Positions 20,021-30,213 of a stretch of DNA of 64,000 nucleotides are shown piece after piece. The stretch lies in contig NZ_SUNH01000018.1 in NCBI RefSeq assembly GCF_005048265.1, positions 42,551-106,550 of the forward strand, in the 5' to 3' direction. The notes beneath the pieces were generated by a model. The model was not told the DNA's origin, did not search any database, and saw only the letters and a list, made by a program, of their open reading frames with translations. Position numbers and translations under genes: made by a program. The stretch's first letter is position 1. The number at the start of each line of letters is the position of its first letter. Source of the stretch: Paracoccus hibiscisoli. GTDB lineage: Bacteria; Pseudomonadota; Alphaproteobacteria; Rhodobacterales; Rhodobacteraceae.

Positions 20021-21049
20021 GTGACCATCAAGACCGTTTTCCGCGCATCCGTCGCGGTGTCCGCCCTTGCCCTGTCCGCAGGGTTCGCCCAGGCCCAGGA
20101 GGCCACCAAGGCCTGCCTGATCACCAAGACGGACATCAACCCGTTCTTCGTGAAGATGAAGGAAGGCGCCACCGCCAAGGCCAATGAGCTGGGCATCGAG
20201 CTGATGACCTTTGCCGGCAAGATCGACGGCGACCACGAGACCCAGCAGCAGGCCGTTGAAAGCTGCATCGCGGCGGGCGTCAAGGGCATCCTGATCGCCG
20301 CGTCCGACACCAAGGCCATCACCGATTCCCTGGGCCAGGCGCGTGAGGCCGGCATCCTGGTCATCGCGCTGGACACGCCTCTGGACCCGATCGACGCGGC
20401 TGACGCGACCTTCGCCACCGACAACCGCGAGGCCGGCCGCCTGATCGGCGCATGGGCCGCGGCCCAGATGGGTGACGCGGCGGCCGACGCCAAGATCGCC
20501 ATGCTGGACCTGTCGGCCAGCGCGCCGTCCGTGGACGTGCTGCGCGACCAGGGCTTTCTGGCGGGCTTTGGCATCGACGTGAAGGACGAGAACGTCATCG
20601 GCGACGAGGACGATGCCCGCATCGTCGGTCATGACGTCACCTCGGGCAACGAGGAGGGCGGCCGTCAGGCGATGGAGGCCCTGCTGCAGCGCGATTCCGG
20701 CATCAACCTGGTCTATACGATCAACGAACCCGCCGCCGCCGGTGCCTATGAGGCGCTGAAGTCCTTTGGCATGGAAGAGAACGTGATGATCGTCTCGGTC
20801 GATGGCGGCTGCCCGGGCGTGCAGAACGTCCAGGAGGGCGTGATCGGTGCCACCGCGCAGCAATACCCGCTGCTGATGGCGTCCATGGGCATCGAGGCGA
20901 TCGCGGCCTTCGCCGCCGACGGCACCAAGCCCGAGACCACCGAGGGCCTGGATTTCACCAATACCGGCGTGAACCTGGTCACCGACAGCCCGGCCGAGGG
21001 CGTCGAATCGATCAGCGTCGCCGAAGGGCTGGAGCGCTGCTGGGGCTGA
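20021..21049 (+). CDS. frcB: Sugar ABC transporter substrate-binding protein, FrcB-like
   Basis: A 342-residue periplasmic protein. The Sec signal peptide (about residues 1-25) ends AGFAQA|QEA. The mature part is a periplasmic-binding type 1 fold with [15 protein letters not shown] at the start and [16 protein letters not shown] later. The GTG start is supported by GGAGGAG 8 bases upstream. It is followed by a permease and an ATPase. The order and similarity resemble rhizobial FrcBCA for fructose, mannose and ribose; the actual sugar is inferred. Confidence 0.88.
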   Translation: MTIKTVFRASVAVSALALSAGFAQAQEATKACLITKTDINPFFVKMKEGATAKANELGIELMTFAGKIDGDHETQQQAVESCIAAGVKGILIAASDTKAITDSLGQAREAGILVIALDTPLDPIDAADATFATDNREAGRLIGAWAAAQMGDAAADAKIAMLDLSASAPSVDVLRDQGFLAGFGIDVKDENVIGDEDDARIVGHDVTSGNEEGGRQAMEALLQRDSGINLVYTINEPAAAGAYEALKSFGMEENVMIVSVDGGCPGVQNVQEGVIGATAQQYPLLMASMGIEAIAAFAADGTKPETTEGLDFTNTGVNLVTDSPAEGVESISVAEGLERCWG

Positions 21050-21130
21050 TGCCCCCACCAGCCCCATGCTGAACGGCCGATGGCGGGACATCCCGCCATC
21101 GTGCCCTTTGCCATACCCACGGAGAGTCCG

Positions 21131-22186
21131 ATGTCCGACACCCCCGATCCCGTGGTCCCGCGCAATGCCAGCGATACGGTCGCCCAATTCGACCACCGTC
21201 ATCGCAGCACGCTGGACCGGGTGCAGCATTTCCTGCACCAGTATCCCACCATGGTTCCGGTCATCGTGCTGGTCCTGTCGCTGATCGCCTTCGGGCTGAT
21301 CTCTCCGAACTTCTTCTCGGCCTTCAACCTGTCGCTGGTGCTGCAGCAGGTGGCGGTGGTGGGCACGCTGGCGGCGGCGCAGTCGCTGGTGATCCTGACC
21401 GCGGGGATCGACCTGTCGGTCGGTGCCGTCATGGTGCTGATCTCGGTCGTGATGGGCCAGCTGGCCATCAATTTCGGCGTGCCCGTGCCCATCGCCATCT
21501 TCGTGGGCCTGGCCTGCGGGGCGGCCACCGGGGCGCTGAACGGGTTCCTGGTCACGCGGCTGAAGCTGCCGCCCTTCATCACCACGCTTGGTACATGGAA
21601 CGTGTTCCTGGCGCTGAACTATTACCTGTCGGGCCGCGAGACGATCCGCAGCCAGACCCTGGACGCCGAGGCGCCGCTGCTGAAATTCTTTGGCACCCGG
21701 TTCGAGATCGGCGGCGCGGTGCTGACCTATGGGGTCGTGCTGATGCTGGTCGTGTTCGCGGTGCTGTACTACGCGCTGTACAAGACGGCCTGGGGTCGGC
21801 GCGTCTATGCGGTGGGCGACGATCCGGAATCGGCGGCGCTGGCCGGCATCCAGACCAAGCGCGTGCTGCTGTCGGTCTATGTCGTGGCGGGCCTGATCTG
21901 CGGTCTGGCGGCCTGGTCGTCGATCGGGCGGGTGGGGTCGATCAGCCCAACCTCGTTCTTTGAGGCCAATCTGGAATCGATCACGGCTGTGGTCATCGGC
22001 GGCATCTCTCTGTTCGGGGGGCGCGGGTCGATCCTGGGGCCGCTGATCGGGGCGCTGATCGTGGGCGTGTTCAATTCCGGCCTGCGGCTGGCGGGGGTGG
22101 ACGTGCTGTGGCAGCTGTTCGCGACCGGCTGGCTGATCATCTTTGCCGTCGCCGTCGACCAATGGATCAGAAAGGTGTCGTCATGA
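21131..22186 (+). CDS. frcC: Sugar ABC transporter permease, FrcC-like
   Basis: A 351-residue inner-membrane protein of the RbsC/AraH type with about nine or ten helices. Typical stretches are TLAAAQSLVILTAGIDLSVGA, KLPPFITTLGTWNVF, and GISLFGGRGSILGPLIGALIVGVFN. It has a hydrophilic N-terminal tail of about 40 residues. It lies 81 bases after the binding protein, and its stop overlaps the ATPase start by ATGA. Confidence 0.92.
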   Translation: MSDTPDPVVPRNASDTVAQFDHRHRSTLDRVQHFLHQYPTMVPVIVLVLSLIAFGLISPNFFSAFNLSLVLQQVAVVGTLAAAQSLVILTAGIDLSVGAVMVLISVVMGQLAINFGVPVPIAIFVGLACGAATGALNGFLVTRLKLPPFITTLGTWNVFLALNYYLSGRETIRSQTLDAEAPLLKFFGTRFEIGGAVLTYGVVLMLVVFAVLYYALYKTAWGRRVYAVGDDPESAALAGIQTKRVLLSVYVVAGLICGLAAWSSIGRVGSISPTSFFEANLESITAVVIGGISLFGGRGSILGPLIGALIVGVFNSGLRLAGVDVLWQLFATGWLIIFAVAVDQWIRKVSS

Positions 22187-22956
22187 CCGAACCGCTTTTG
22201 TCCGCGCGCAACCTGGTCAAGCGCTATGGCCGCGTGACCGCCATGGACCATGCCGATTTCGACCTGTACCCCGGCGAGATCCTGGCCGTCATCGGCGACA
22301 ATGGCGCCGGCAAGTCCAGCCTGATCAAGGCCATCTCCGGCGCGGTCAAGCCCGATGAGGGAGAGATCCGCCTGGACGGCAAGCCGGTCAGCTTTGACAG
22401 CACGCTGGATGCCCGCAAGATGGGGATCGAGACGGTCTATCAGACGCTGGCCCTGTCGCCCGCGCTGTCGATCTCGGACAACATGTTCATGGGCCGCGAG
22501 ATCAGGAAACCGGGCTTTCTGGGAAAGTGGCTGGGCATGCTGGACAAGCAGGCGATGGACGATTTCGCCCGCGCCAAGCTGACCGAGCTGGGGCTGATGA
22601 CCATTCAGAACATCAGCCAGCCGGTCGAGACCCTGTCGGGCGGTCAGCGCCAGGGCGTGGCCGTGGCCCGCGCGGCGGCATTCGGCAGTCGGGTGATCAT
22701 CCTGGATGAGCCGACCGCCGCCCTGGGCGTCAAGGAAAGCCGCCGCGTGCTGGACCTGATCCAGGACGTGCGGTCGCGTGGCATTCCCATCGTGCTGATC
22801 AGCCACAACATGCCGCATGTCTTTGAGGTCGCGGACCGCATCCACATCCACCGCCTTGGCAAGCGGCTGTGCGTCATCGACCCCAAGGAGCATTCGATGT
22901 CGGATGCGGTGTCCTACATGACCGGGGCGCGGGCGCCCGAGGGCGTCGCCGCCTGA
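22183..22956 (+). CDS. frcA: Sugar ABC transporter ATP-binding protein, FrcA-like
   Basis: A 257-residue single-domain ATPase. It has Walker A GDNGAGKSS (about residues 38-46), the ABC signature LSGGQRQGV, Walker B VIILDEPTAALGV, and the H-loop LISHNMPHVFEVADRIHI. Most RbsA/AraG-type importers have two fused ATPase domains; this single-domain form is the FrcA type. It is coupled to the permease by ATGA. No sugar kinase gene follows; the operon stops at a GC-rich repeat. Confidence 0.92.
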   Translation: MTEPLLSARNLVKRYGRVTAMDHADFDLYPGEILAVIGDNGAGKSSLIKAISGAVKPDEGEIRLDGKPVSFDSTLDARKMGIETVYQTLALSPALSISDNMFMGREIRKPGFLGKWLGMLDKQAMDDFARAKLTELGLMTIQNISQPVETLSGGQRQGVAVARAAAFGSRVIILDEPTAALGVKESRRVLDLIQDVRSRGIPIVLISHNMPHVFEVADRIHIHRLGKRLCVIDPKEHSMSDAVSYMTGARAPEGVAA

Positions 22957-22957
22957 T

Positions 22958-23006
22958 TTGCGTCCCGCGACGGCCGGGGGGCTTCGCGCCCCCCGGACCC
23001 CCCGCG
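22958..23006 (+). repeat. GC-rich intergenic hairpin repeat, copy 3 (variant)
   Basis: Begins TTTGCGTCCCGCGACGGC as in copy 1, but the hairpin centre is GGGGGGC-TTCGC-GCCCCCC. It sits directly after the frcA stop and before the convergent exporter gene, so it may serve as a bidirectional terminator. Confidence 0.7.
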
Positions 23007-23029
23007 GCGTGGCCTTGTAGGCGCGGCCG

Positions 23030-24250
23030 TCAGTCCGTCAGGCGGCGCATCAGGAACCACGCCAGCGCCGAGCAGATCAGCGTCGCGGTGATCGCCGGGA
23101 TCGCGGTCCCGTCATAGAGCAGACCCACCGGCGCCGCGATCATCACCGCCGCCAGCGTCGAGATGGCGGCCACGATCGAGGCTGCCATGCCCGCGATATG
23201 GCCCATGCGTTGCAGTGCCAGCGCGTTCAGGTTGCCGAAGGTGACCCCCGCCATGAAGAACACGCTGACCGCCCAGAAGAAGAACAGCGGGAATTGCAGC
23301 GCGTCGGGCAGCACGCCGCTGAGGATCAGCACCAGCGCCACACCGGACACCACCGTCTGCATGATGTAGGCCCATTTCGCGATCCGCCGCATGCCGAAAC
23401 GCATCACGAAGGTCGCGTTCAGGATGGTCCCCGACCCCGACAGCAGCGCCATGGCGGCGAACCACAGGTGGAAGTTCTCTCCCTTGCCATAGGTTTCGCC
23501 GAAGAGCTGCTGGGCCGAGGACAGAAGGCCGAACATCTGACCGAAGCCCAGGGTCAGGATCAGCGTGGTGAGCATCACCTGGCGGTCGGACAGCACCTCG
23601 CGGGCGGCGGCATAGAGCGTGCCGACGCGCAGGGGGCGGCGGGCGGCGGGGGGCAGCGTCTCGGCCTGGCGGATGTTCAGCCAGAGTGCCCCCACGACGG
23701 CGAAGGCGATGAAGGCCAGAAACACCCCGTGCCAGTCCGAGATCGCGATGATCCCCGCCCCAAGCGTCGGCGCCACGGCGGGGATCATGATGAAGATCAT
23801 CATCACGAAGCTGCTGATGCGCGCCATCTCGCGGCCCTCATACAGGTCGCGGACCAGCGCCAGCCCGACGATGCGGGGGGCTGCGGCGCCCAGGCCCTGC
23901 ACGAAGCGGGCGATCAGCAGGAACTCCAGCGAATTGGCATAGAGCGCGGCGACAGTCGCGGCGATATAGATGCCAAAGCCGATGGTGATCGTCCGCTTGC
24001 GGCCGAGCGCGTCCGAGATGGGGCCCGCGAACAGCGTGCCCAGCCCCATCCCGGCCACGAAGGTGGTCAGGATCAACTGGGCGCGGTTGACGTTGTCGGG
24101 GGTCAGGTCGGCCGCGATGTCGGGCAGCGCGGGCAGCATCGCGTCGATCGAAAACGCGATCGTGGCAAAGAGGAACGCCAGCATCGCGATGAATTCGGGC
24201 AAAGGCAGGCGGCGGGCCTGCGCGGTGGCCGGGTGGGCAAGGTCGGACAT
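23030..24250 (-). CDS. MFS exporter, Bcr/CflA-like
   Basis: A 406-residue membrane protein with twelve predicted helices. Helix 1 (FIAMLAFLFATIAFSIDAMLPALPDIA) and loop 2-3 (GPISDALGRKRTI) match the Bcr/CflA drug-resistance branch of the major facilitator superfamily. RFVQGLGAAAPRIVGLALVRDLYEG is also typical. It would export small molecules using the proton gradient; the substrate is unknown. I chose the second in-frame Met (MSDLAHP). It is convergent with frcA across a GC-rich repeat. Confidence 0.9.
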   Translation of the reverse strand: MSDLAHPATAQARRLPLPEFIAMLAFLFATIAFSIDAMLPALPDIAADLTPDNVNRAQLILTTFVAGMGLGTLFAGPISDALGRKRTITIGFGIYIAATVAALYANSLEFLLIARFVQGLGAAAPRIVGLALVRDLYEGREMARISSFVMMIFIMIPAVAPTLGAGIIAISDWHGVFLAFIAFAVVGALWLNIRQAETLPPAARRPLRVGTLYAAAREVLSDRQVMLTTLILTLGFGQMFGLLSSAQQLFGETYGKGENFHLWFAAMALLSGSGTILNATFVMRFGMRRIAKWAYIMQTVVSGVALVLILSGVLPDALQFPLFFFWAVSVFFMAGVTFGNLNALALQRMGHIAGMAASIVAAISTLAAVMIAAPVGLLYDGTAIPAITATLICSALAWFLMRRLTD

Positions 24251-24307
24251 GGGGATCACCAATCGGTTCTGACCCCCCAGATAGGCGCGATTTGCAGAGT
24301 CTGCAAG

Positions 24308-24937
24308 TCAGTCCGGGCGGGAGGCAGCCATGATCTCATCGATGACCTGCTGCCACAGCGTCGCAGGCTGCGCGCCGCTGACGGCATGGGCATCGGCCAC
24401 GATGAAGGTCGGCACCGAGGTGATGCCCCGCGCGCGGGCATGCGCCTCGCGCTCCGCGACCTCGTCACGGTCGGCATCCGAGGCCAGCAGGCGGGCTGCC
24501 AGCGCCGGGTCCATGCCGGCGCCCTTGGCGATCCGGGCCAGCACGGCATGGTCGCTGATGTCCTGTGCCTCTTGCCAATGGGCGCGCAGCAGGGCCGACA
24601 TCACGCGGGTCTGCGCGCCCTCCAGCCCGGCCCAATGCATCAGGCGATGGGCGTCGGTCGTGTCCGGTTCGCGCGGCGCGGGGTTCAGCGTCAGACCCAG
24701 GGCGGCGGCACGTTCGGCCAGGGCGCGGGCGGCATCGGCGGCGCGGTCGCCCAGCTTGGCGCGCAGATGGGCCACGCGGTCCATGCCCTGGGGCGGCATG
24801 GTGGGGTTCAGGCGGAACGGGTGCCAGGTGATGGCAAAGGGATGGTCGGGGCGGCTTTCCAGCGCGCGGTCCAGCTCGACCTTGCCGATCAGGCACCAGG
24901 GGCAGACGGGATCGGCGAAGATGTCCAGGCGGGTCAT
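24308..24937 (-). CDS. DsbA family oxidoreductase, FrnE-like
   Basis: A 209-residue thioredoxin-fold protein with the redox motif CPWC at residues 12-15 and the cis-proline loop ITSVPTF near residue 175. The inserted helical domain (residues about 65-165) and the absence of a signal peptide fit the cytosolic FrnE/2-hydroxychromene isomerase-like branch. The start ATG overlaps the stop of the upstream acyl-CoA ligase by ATGA, so they are coupled. The chosen start MTRLDIFADPVCPWC matches the family N-terminus. Confidence 0.9.
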   Translation of the reverse strand: MTRLDIFADPVCPWCLIGKVELDRALESRPDHPFAITWHPFRLNPTMPPQGMDRVAHLRAKLGDRAADAARALAERAAALGLTLNPAPREPDTTDAHRLMHWAGLEGAQTRVMSALLRAHWQEAQDISDHAVLARIAKGAGMDPALAARLLASDADRDEVAEREAHARARGITSVPTFIVADAHAVSGAQPATLWQQVIDEIMAASRPD

Positions 24938-26388
24938 TCCAGGTCCTTGCGATGCGCCGCGCGCAGGGCGCGGCGGTTGATCTTGCCGGTGGGCGTGCGC
25001 GGCAGCGCGTCCAACGGGATCCACGCGCGCGGCTGCTTGTAGCGGGCCAGGCCGTCCTGGGCCAGAGCCTGCATCTGCGCGGGCGTCGCGGGACCGGTCC
25101 AGAAGGCCGCGACGATGGTGACGCCCGGCGCGACAGGCAGTTCCGCCACCGCCACGTCGCCTGCATCGGGATGGGTGGCCAGGTGATCCTCGATCTCGGG
25201 CGGGGCAATGCGAAAGCCGCCGGCGTTCATGATGTCATCGGCGCGGCCCAGCAGGGTGATGGCGCCATTGGGGGCGGCCTGGGCCAGATCGCCGGTCAGG
25301 AACCAGCCGTCGCGAAAGCAGGCCCGGGTGGCCGCCGGATCGTCCAGATAGCCCAGGAACAGCCCCGGATCGTCGGCCCGCACCGCCAGCGGGCCGGGCT
25401 GGCCGGGGCCGTCGGTGTCCAGGACCGCGACATGGCGGCCCGGCTGCGGATATCCAGCAGTGCCGGGCGGCGCCGGGCGGTCGGGACTGCCTGACAGGAA
25501 GGTCGAAATCTCGGACGCGCCCATCGCCTCGTGGATGTCGGTGCCGGTGCGGGCCGTCCAGGCGGCGCGCAGGGCCGGGTCCAGCCGTTCCCCGGCGGCC
25601 AGGGCATGGCGCAGGGTGGCGATGGGCGGCCAGTCGGCGCGCAGCAGGCGGCGAAAGATGCCGGGCGCCCCGGCCAGGATGGTGGCGCCGTGGCGGGCGG
25701 CCAGCGCCGGGATCTGTTCGATGGGCGTGCCGGGGGCCGGGATCAGCGCGGTGGCGCCCAGGGTCCAGGGGTCCAGCAGCCCTGTGCCCAGGGTAAAGGT
25801 CCAGTTAAACGCCCCCGCGTGCAGCAGCCGGTCGTCGGGGCGCAGCCCGTACCAGCCCTGCATCATCGCCTGCCGCGCCAGGATCGCGCGATGGGCGTGC
25901 ATGACCGCCCGCGGCTGGCCGGAACTGCCCGAGGTGAAGACGATATAGCCCAGCCGATCCGCGGCACCCTGGGCAAACTCCGCGGGCGGCATCGTGGCAA
26001 AGCCGTCCAGATCGTCCTCGGTCAGGACAGGTGCGGGGTGGTCGGGCAGGGGCACGCCCGCGCCCGCCACGATGACCGCCGGTGCAATGCGGGTGGCGAT
26101 GCGGGTGATCTCGGGTGCGGTCAGCTGGGCCGAGGTCGGCACCGGGACCACGCCTGCGGCGATGGCACCCAGATAGGCGATCGGAAAGGCCGGACGGTTC
26201 GCAAGCCGCATCAGCAACCGGTCACCCGGGCGCAGGCCCGCCCGCAGCAGGCCCGTGGCTGTGCCCAGAACCGCGCGGCGCAGTTCGGCATGCGACCAGA
26301 CCTGGGCGTCGTCATGACCCATGACGACCAGGGCCTGGCCATCCGGGACATCCAGCCCCGCCCGCAGCACATGTTCCGCCAGGTTCAT
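24934..26388 (-). CDS. AMP-dependent acyl-CoA synthetase/ligase
   Basis: A 484-residue member of the ANL adenylate-forming family, a little shorter than usual. The AMP-binding loop IVFTSGSSGQPRAVMH is at about residue 155, GRADDIMNAGGFRIAPPEIE forms the hinge, and PTGKINRRALR carries the catalytic lysine near the C-terminus. It would activate a carboxylic acid as an acyl-AMP and load it on CoA. The organisation is closest to benzoate- or short-chain acyl-CoA ligases, but the substrate is not determined. It is coupled to the DsbA-like gene. Confidence 0.88.
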   Translation of the reverse strand: MNLAEHVLRAGLDVPDGQALVVMGHDDAQVWSHAELRRAVLGTATGLLRAGLRPGDRLLMRLANRPAFPIAYLGAIAAGVVPVPTSAQLTAPEITRIATRIAPAVIVAGAGVPLPDHPAPVLTEDDLDGFATMPPAEFAQGAADRLGYIVFTSGSSGQPRAVMHAHRAILARQAMMQGWYGLRPDDRLLHAGAFNWTFTLGTGLLDPWTLGATALIPAPGTPIEQIPALAARHGATILAGAPGIFRRLLRADWPPIATLRHALAAGERLDPALRAAWTARTGTDIHEAMGASEISTFLSGSPDRPAPPGTAGYPQPGRHVAVLDTDGPGQPGPLAVRADDPGLFLGYLDDPAATRACFRDGWFLTGDLAQAAPNGAITLLGRADDIMNAGGFRIAPPEIEDHLATHPDAGDVAVAELPVAPGVTIVAAFWTGPATPAQMQALAQDGLARYKQPRAWIPLDALPRTPTGKINRRALRAAHRKDLE

Positions 26389-26412
26389 CCCTGGGCCCTG
26401 CCTGTTGTCCAA

Positions 26413-26440
26413 CAAAAAACGGCCCGCGCGAACGGGCCGT
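26413..26440 (-). terminator. Terminator of the cold-shock gene
   Basis: On the minus strand ACGGCCCG / CGGGCCGT forms the stem, followed by TTTTT. It is placed 23 bases after the cold-shock stop and just upstream of the acyl-CoA ligase start. Confidence 0.85.
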
Positions 26441-26462
26441 CCGGATCACGCGCGCGGGCGGA

Positions 26463-26669
26463 TCAGAGCAGTTTCAGATCGGCGGCCGAGGCCCGGCCGT
26501 CGCGGCCCGACTGCAGGTCGAATTCGACTTTCTGGTTGTCCTGCAGGCCGGTCAGGCCCGCACGCTCCACGGCGGAGATGTGCACGAACACGTCCTTGCC
26601 GCCATCATCGGGCGCGATAAAGCCAAAGCCTTTGGTCGCGTTGAACCATTTAACCGTTCCGGTTGCCAT
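26463..26669 (-). CDS. Cold-shock domain protein
   Basis: A 68-residue OB-fold nucleic-acid chaperone. RNP1-like [12 protein letters not shown] and RNP2-like [14 protein letters not shown] are both present. The length is that of single-domain CspA proteins. It has a clear terminator and a long untranslated gap upstream (about 190 bases to the thrS stop), as is common for cold-shock genes. I chose the ATG giving [10 protein letters not shown]; a GGAGAG purine-rich site precedes it. Confidence 0.95.
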   Translation of the reverse strand: MATGTVKWFNATKGFGFIAPDDGGKDVFVHISAVERAGLTGLQDNQKVEFDLQSGRDGRASAADLKLL

Positions 26670-26860
26670 AACCGTTCTCTCCTTCAAGTCATCCCGACGC
26701 AGGATTGCGCCAGGTCGTGCAGCCCGCTTTCGGTCTTCCGGCTGCCCAAGAGGGAGGCGGTAGAAAGTCTTTGCTCACGCGAATGAGAGGATGCCCGAAT
26801 CGTTGCAAAAGGCAAGCATCAAACGCGGCCCCCGCGGGCCGCATTTGACGCAGGCCGGGG

Positions 26861-28807
26861 TCAGCGCAGGTCCGGGGGCGTGGCCTCAAGCGCCAGGTCG
26901 GCTACGACCTGATCCAGGGACACGGTGCGGCTGCCCTGGGCGTCCAGGCGGCGCAGAGAGACGGTGCGCTCCTCGACCTCCTTCATGCCGATGGCCAGGA
27001 TCGCGGGGACGCGACCAACCGAATGTTCGCGGACCTTGTAGTTGATCTTTTCGTTGCGGATGTCGGCCTCGGCGCGGATGCCCTTGGCGCGCAGGGCGGC
27101 CACGACCTGATCCACATAGTCGTCGGCATCCGACACGATCGAGGCCACGACCACCTGACGCGGGGCCAGCCAGAAGGGCAGCTTGCCCGCGCTGTTCTCG
27201 ATCAGGATGCCGATGAACCGCTCAAAGCTGCCCAGGACGGCGCGGTGCAGCATGATGGGGCGGTGCTTCGCCCCGTCGGGTCCGACATATTCCGCGTCCA
27301 GACGCTCGGGCAGGTTGGGGTCCACCTGCAGCGTGCCGCACTGCCAGTCGCGCCCGATCGCATCGGTCAGCACGAATTCCAGCTTTGGCCCGTAAAACGC
27401 GCCCTCACCGGGGAAAATTGTATAGTCGTGACCGGCGGCCTTGCAGGCGTTCCCCAGGGCCGCCTCCGCCCGGTCCCAGCTCTCCTCGGTCCCGATGCGC
27501 TTTTCGGGGCGGGTGGACAGCTTGATCCGCCAGCCGTCAAAGCCCAGGTCGGCATAGATGCCGGCCAGGAAGTCGATGAACTTCTTAGTCTCGGCCTCGA
27601 TCTGATCCTCGGTGCAGAAGATGTGGGCGTCGTCCTGGGTAAAGCCGCGCACCCGCATGATGCCGTGCAGCGCGCCCGAGGGCTCATAGCGGTTGCAGGA
27701 CCCGAACTCGGCCATGCGCAGCGGCAGGTCGCGATAGGATTTCAGGCCGTGGTTGAAGATCTGGACGTGGCAGGGGCAGTTCATCGGCTTGAGGGCGTTG
27801 ATCGTCTTGGTCTTGGCGTGTTCCTCATCAACCTCGACGATGAACATGTTTTCCTGATAATTCTCCCAATGCCCTGATTCCTCCCACAATTTACGGCTGA
27901 CAACCTGCGGGGTGTTGACCTCGACATAGCCATCTGCGCGCTGCTTGCGGCGCATGTAATCCTGCAGCGTGGTATAGATGTTCCAACCGTTCGGATGCCA
28001 GAAGATCTGGCCCGGCGCCTCCTCCTGCATGTGGAACAGGTTCATCTCTCGGCCCAGCTTGCGGTGGTCGCGCTTGGCGGCCTCCTCCAGCATGGTCATA
28101 TGCGCCTTGAGGTCGTCGCGGTTGCGGAAGGCCACGCCATAGATGCGCTGCAGCATGGGGCGCGTCGCGTCGCCCAGCCAATAGGCCCCGGCGATATGGG
28201 TCAGCTTGAAGGCGTCGGCGGGCAGCTGTCCGGTGTTTTGCAGATGCGGGCCGCGGCACAGGTCCTGCCAGTCGCCGTGCCAGTACATGCGCAGGTCCTG
28301 ACCCTCGGGGATGCGGTCGATCAGCTCCAGCTTGAAGGGCTCGTTCGCCGCCTTGTAATGGGCGATGGCGCGGTCGCGGTCCCAGATTTCGGTGCGGACG
28401 GGCTCGCGGGCGTTGATGATCTCCTTCATCTTGGCCTCGATCGCGCCCAGATCGTCGGGGGTGAAGGGCTCGGCCCGGTCGAAATCATAGAACCAGCCGT
28501 AATCGCGGACCGGGCCGATGGTGACCTTGACGTCGGGCCAGATCGCCTGAACCGCGCGGGCCATGATATGGGCGAAATCATGGCGGATCAGCTCCAGCGC
28601 CTGCGCCTCCTCCTTCATCGAATGGATGGCGATCTGACCACTGGCCGTAATCGGCCATGCCAGGTCGATATGCGCGCCGTCCAGGCTGGCAGAAATCGCG
28701 CGTTTCGCAAGGCTGGGGGCGATGCTCTCGGCGACCTCGGCGGCGGTCACGCCGGCGGGGTATTCGCGCGCGTTGCCATCGGGAAAGGTGAGGGTGATTT
28801 GGGACAT
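26861..28807 (-). CDS. thrS: Threonyl-tRNA synthetase
   Basis: A 648-residue class II synthetase with the full bacterial layout: a TGS domain (about residues 1-62), an editing domain with the [12 protein letters not shown] zinc-like motif (about 75-230), a catalytic core (about 245-535) with the zinc ligand region [10 protein letters not shown] near residue 343 and the motif 2 block [14 protein letters not shown], and a C-terminal anticodon-binding domain ([24 protein letters not shown]). It is intact and of normal length. It stands alone, divergent from an MFS gene. Confidence 0.97.
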   Translation of the reverse strand: MSQITLTFPDGNAREYPAGVTAAEVAESIAPSLAKRAISASLDGAHIDLAWPITASGQIAIHSMKEEAQALELIRHDFAHIMARAVQAIWPDVKVTIGPVRDYGWFYDFDRAEPFTPDDLGAIEAKMKEIINAREPVRTEIWDRDRAIAHYKAANEPFKLELIDRIPEGQDLRMYWHGDWQDLCRGPHLQNTGQLPADAFKLTHIAGAYWLGDATRPMLQRIYGVAFRNRDDLKAHMTMLEEAAKRDHRKLGREMNLFHMQEEAPGQIFWHPNGWNIYTTLQDYMRRKQRADGYVEVNTPQVVSRKLWEESGHWENYQENMFIVEVDEEHAKTKTINALKPMNCPCHVQIFNHGLKSYRDLPLRMAEFGSCNRYEPSGALHGIMRVRGFTQDDAHIFCTEDQIEAETKKFIDFLAGIYADLGFDGWRIKLSTRPEKRIGTEESWDRAEAALGNACKAAGHDYTIFPGEGAFYGPKLEFVLTDAIGRDWQCGTLQVDPNLPERLDAEYVGPDGAKHRPIMLHRAVLGSFERFIGILIENSAGKLPFWLAPRQVVVASIVSDADDYVDQVVAALRAKGIRAEADIRNEKINYKVREHSVGRVPAILAIGMKEVEERTVSLRRLDAQGSRTVSLDQVVADLALEATPPDLR

Positions 28808-28923
28808 GCTGTCCTCCTCGTCGGTTTGGCGCCCACGGAACGCCCGGTTGCGGGTTATGGTCGGGCAGGCATGGACGTGCCCGCGCGATTAGTCAAGATT
28901 ACGGCAACACACGGGAAGCCAGC

Positions 28924-30213
28924 ATGAGCCACCATAGCGATTTCGAGGACCAGCTGTTCGAGCGTCTGGTCGACGACCCCGACAGCGACGGCGGCCTGTC
29001 CGATGGCCAGCACCAGGTCGAGCCACGCAATTTCCTGCGCTATATCATATCGCTAGCGGCGTCCAAGCTGGGCGACGGGCTGGTCGATGCGAAACTGGTC
29101 CTGTCCTGGCTGCTGACCCATCTGGGCGCGGGGGCAGGCGTGATCGGCCTGCTGGTCCCGGTGCGCGAGGCCGGATCGCTGCTGCCGCAGCTGTTCACCG
29201 CGGGGGCCATCGGCGCGCTGCCGCGGCGCAAATGGGCCTGGGCGGTGGGCAGCGTGGTGCAGGGATTGGCGGCGCTGGCCATCGCCGCCATCGCGCTGAC
29301 GATGCAGGGGGCTGCGGCGGGTGTCGCGATCATCGCGGCGCTGGCGGTGCTGGCGCTGGCGCGGTCGGTCTGTTCGGCCAGCTACAAGGATGTGCTGGGC
29401 AAGACCGTGGGCAAGTCGCGGCGCGGCGCGGCCACCGGTTTCGCCAGCAGCGTGGGCGCGGCCGGGGTGATCGTTTTTGCGGGCCTGTTGCTGTGGCAGC
29501 CGCTGGATCGGGCGGTGCTGGTCATCGGCGCGGTGGCGCTGGCGGGGGTGGTCTGGATCGCGGCCGGCGCGGTCTTTGCCACCCTGGACGAAGAGGCGCA
29601 GCCGCGCGAGGAGGTCCTGAGCCTGTCGCAATCCCTGGGGCAGCTGCGGCTGCTGCGCCAGGACGGGCAGCTAGCGCGGTTCATCATCGCGCGGTCGCTG
29701 CTGGTGGGTTCGGCGCTGGCGCCGCCCTATCTTTTGGTGCTGGCCGCCGCGGGCGAGGGGGATCAGCAGCTGGGCCTCCTGGTGCTGGCTTCGGCGTTGG
29801 CCTCGCTGCTGTCGTCCTGGGTGTGGGGGCGGATGTCGGACCGCTCGGCCCGGCGGGTGCTGATCTGGTCGGGGGTGGCGGGGGCCGTGGCGTTGGTGCT
29901 GGCGCTGGTGCTGGCCGCGATGGGGCTGGCGCAGGCGACGGGGGCCATCGCGGTGGTTCTGTTCGGGTTGATGATCGCCTATCACGGGGTCAGGCAGGGG
30001 CGGACCACCTATCTGGTGGACATGGCCCCCGACGATCAGCGCGCGGCCTATACTGCGGTGTCGAACCTGGTCGTGGGGATCGTGCTGCTGGTGGCGGGTG
30101 CGGCATCCGCCGGGCTGGCGGTGCTGGGCGCCGCCTGGGCGGTCGCGGCCTTTGCCGTGGCATCGGCGATGGGTGCCTGGGTTGCATGGGGATTGGACGA
30201 GGTAAGCGAATGA
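28924..30213 (+). CDS. MFS transporter
   Basis: A 429-residue membrane protein with about eleven or twelve helices after a 35-residue acidic N-terminus. The first half has LVPVREAGSLLPQLF and a conserved KTVGKSRRGAATGFASS loop. The second half has WVWGRMSDRSARRVLIWSG, a typical MFS loop. The substrate is unknown. Its stop overlaps the alpha/beta hydrolase start by ATGA, so the two form an operon. Confidence 0.85.
   Translation: MSHHSDFEDQLFERLVDDPDSDGGLSDGQHQVEPRNFLRYIISLAASKLGDGLVDAKLVLSWLLTHLGAGAGVIGLLVPVREAGSLLPQLFTAGAIGALPRRKWAWAVGSVVQGLAALAIAAIALTMQGAAAGVAIIAALAVLALARSVCSASYKDVLGKTVGKSRRGAATGFASSVGAAGVIVFAGLLLWQPLDRAVLVIGAVALAGVVWIAAGAVFATLDEEAQPREEVLSLSQSLGQLRLLRQDGQLARFIIARSLLVGSALAPPYLLVLAAAGEGDQQLGLLVLASALASLLSSWVWGRMSDRSARRVLIWSGVAGAVALVLALVLAAMGLAQATGAIAVVLFGLMIAYHGVRQGRTTYLVDMAPDDQRAAYTAVSNLVVGIVLLVAGAASAGLAVLGAAWAVAAFAVASAMGAWVAWGLDEVSE

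Noticed and set aside
23198..25042. Open frame of 614 codons opposite the exporter, DsbA-like and ligase genes
   Set aside because: It crosses three well-supported genes on the other strand and has shadow-type composition (His/Gln/Gly/Arg).
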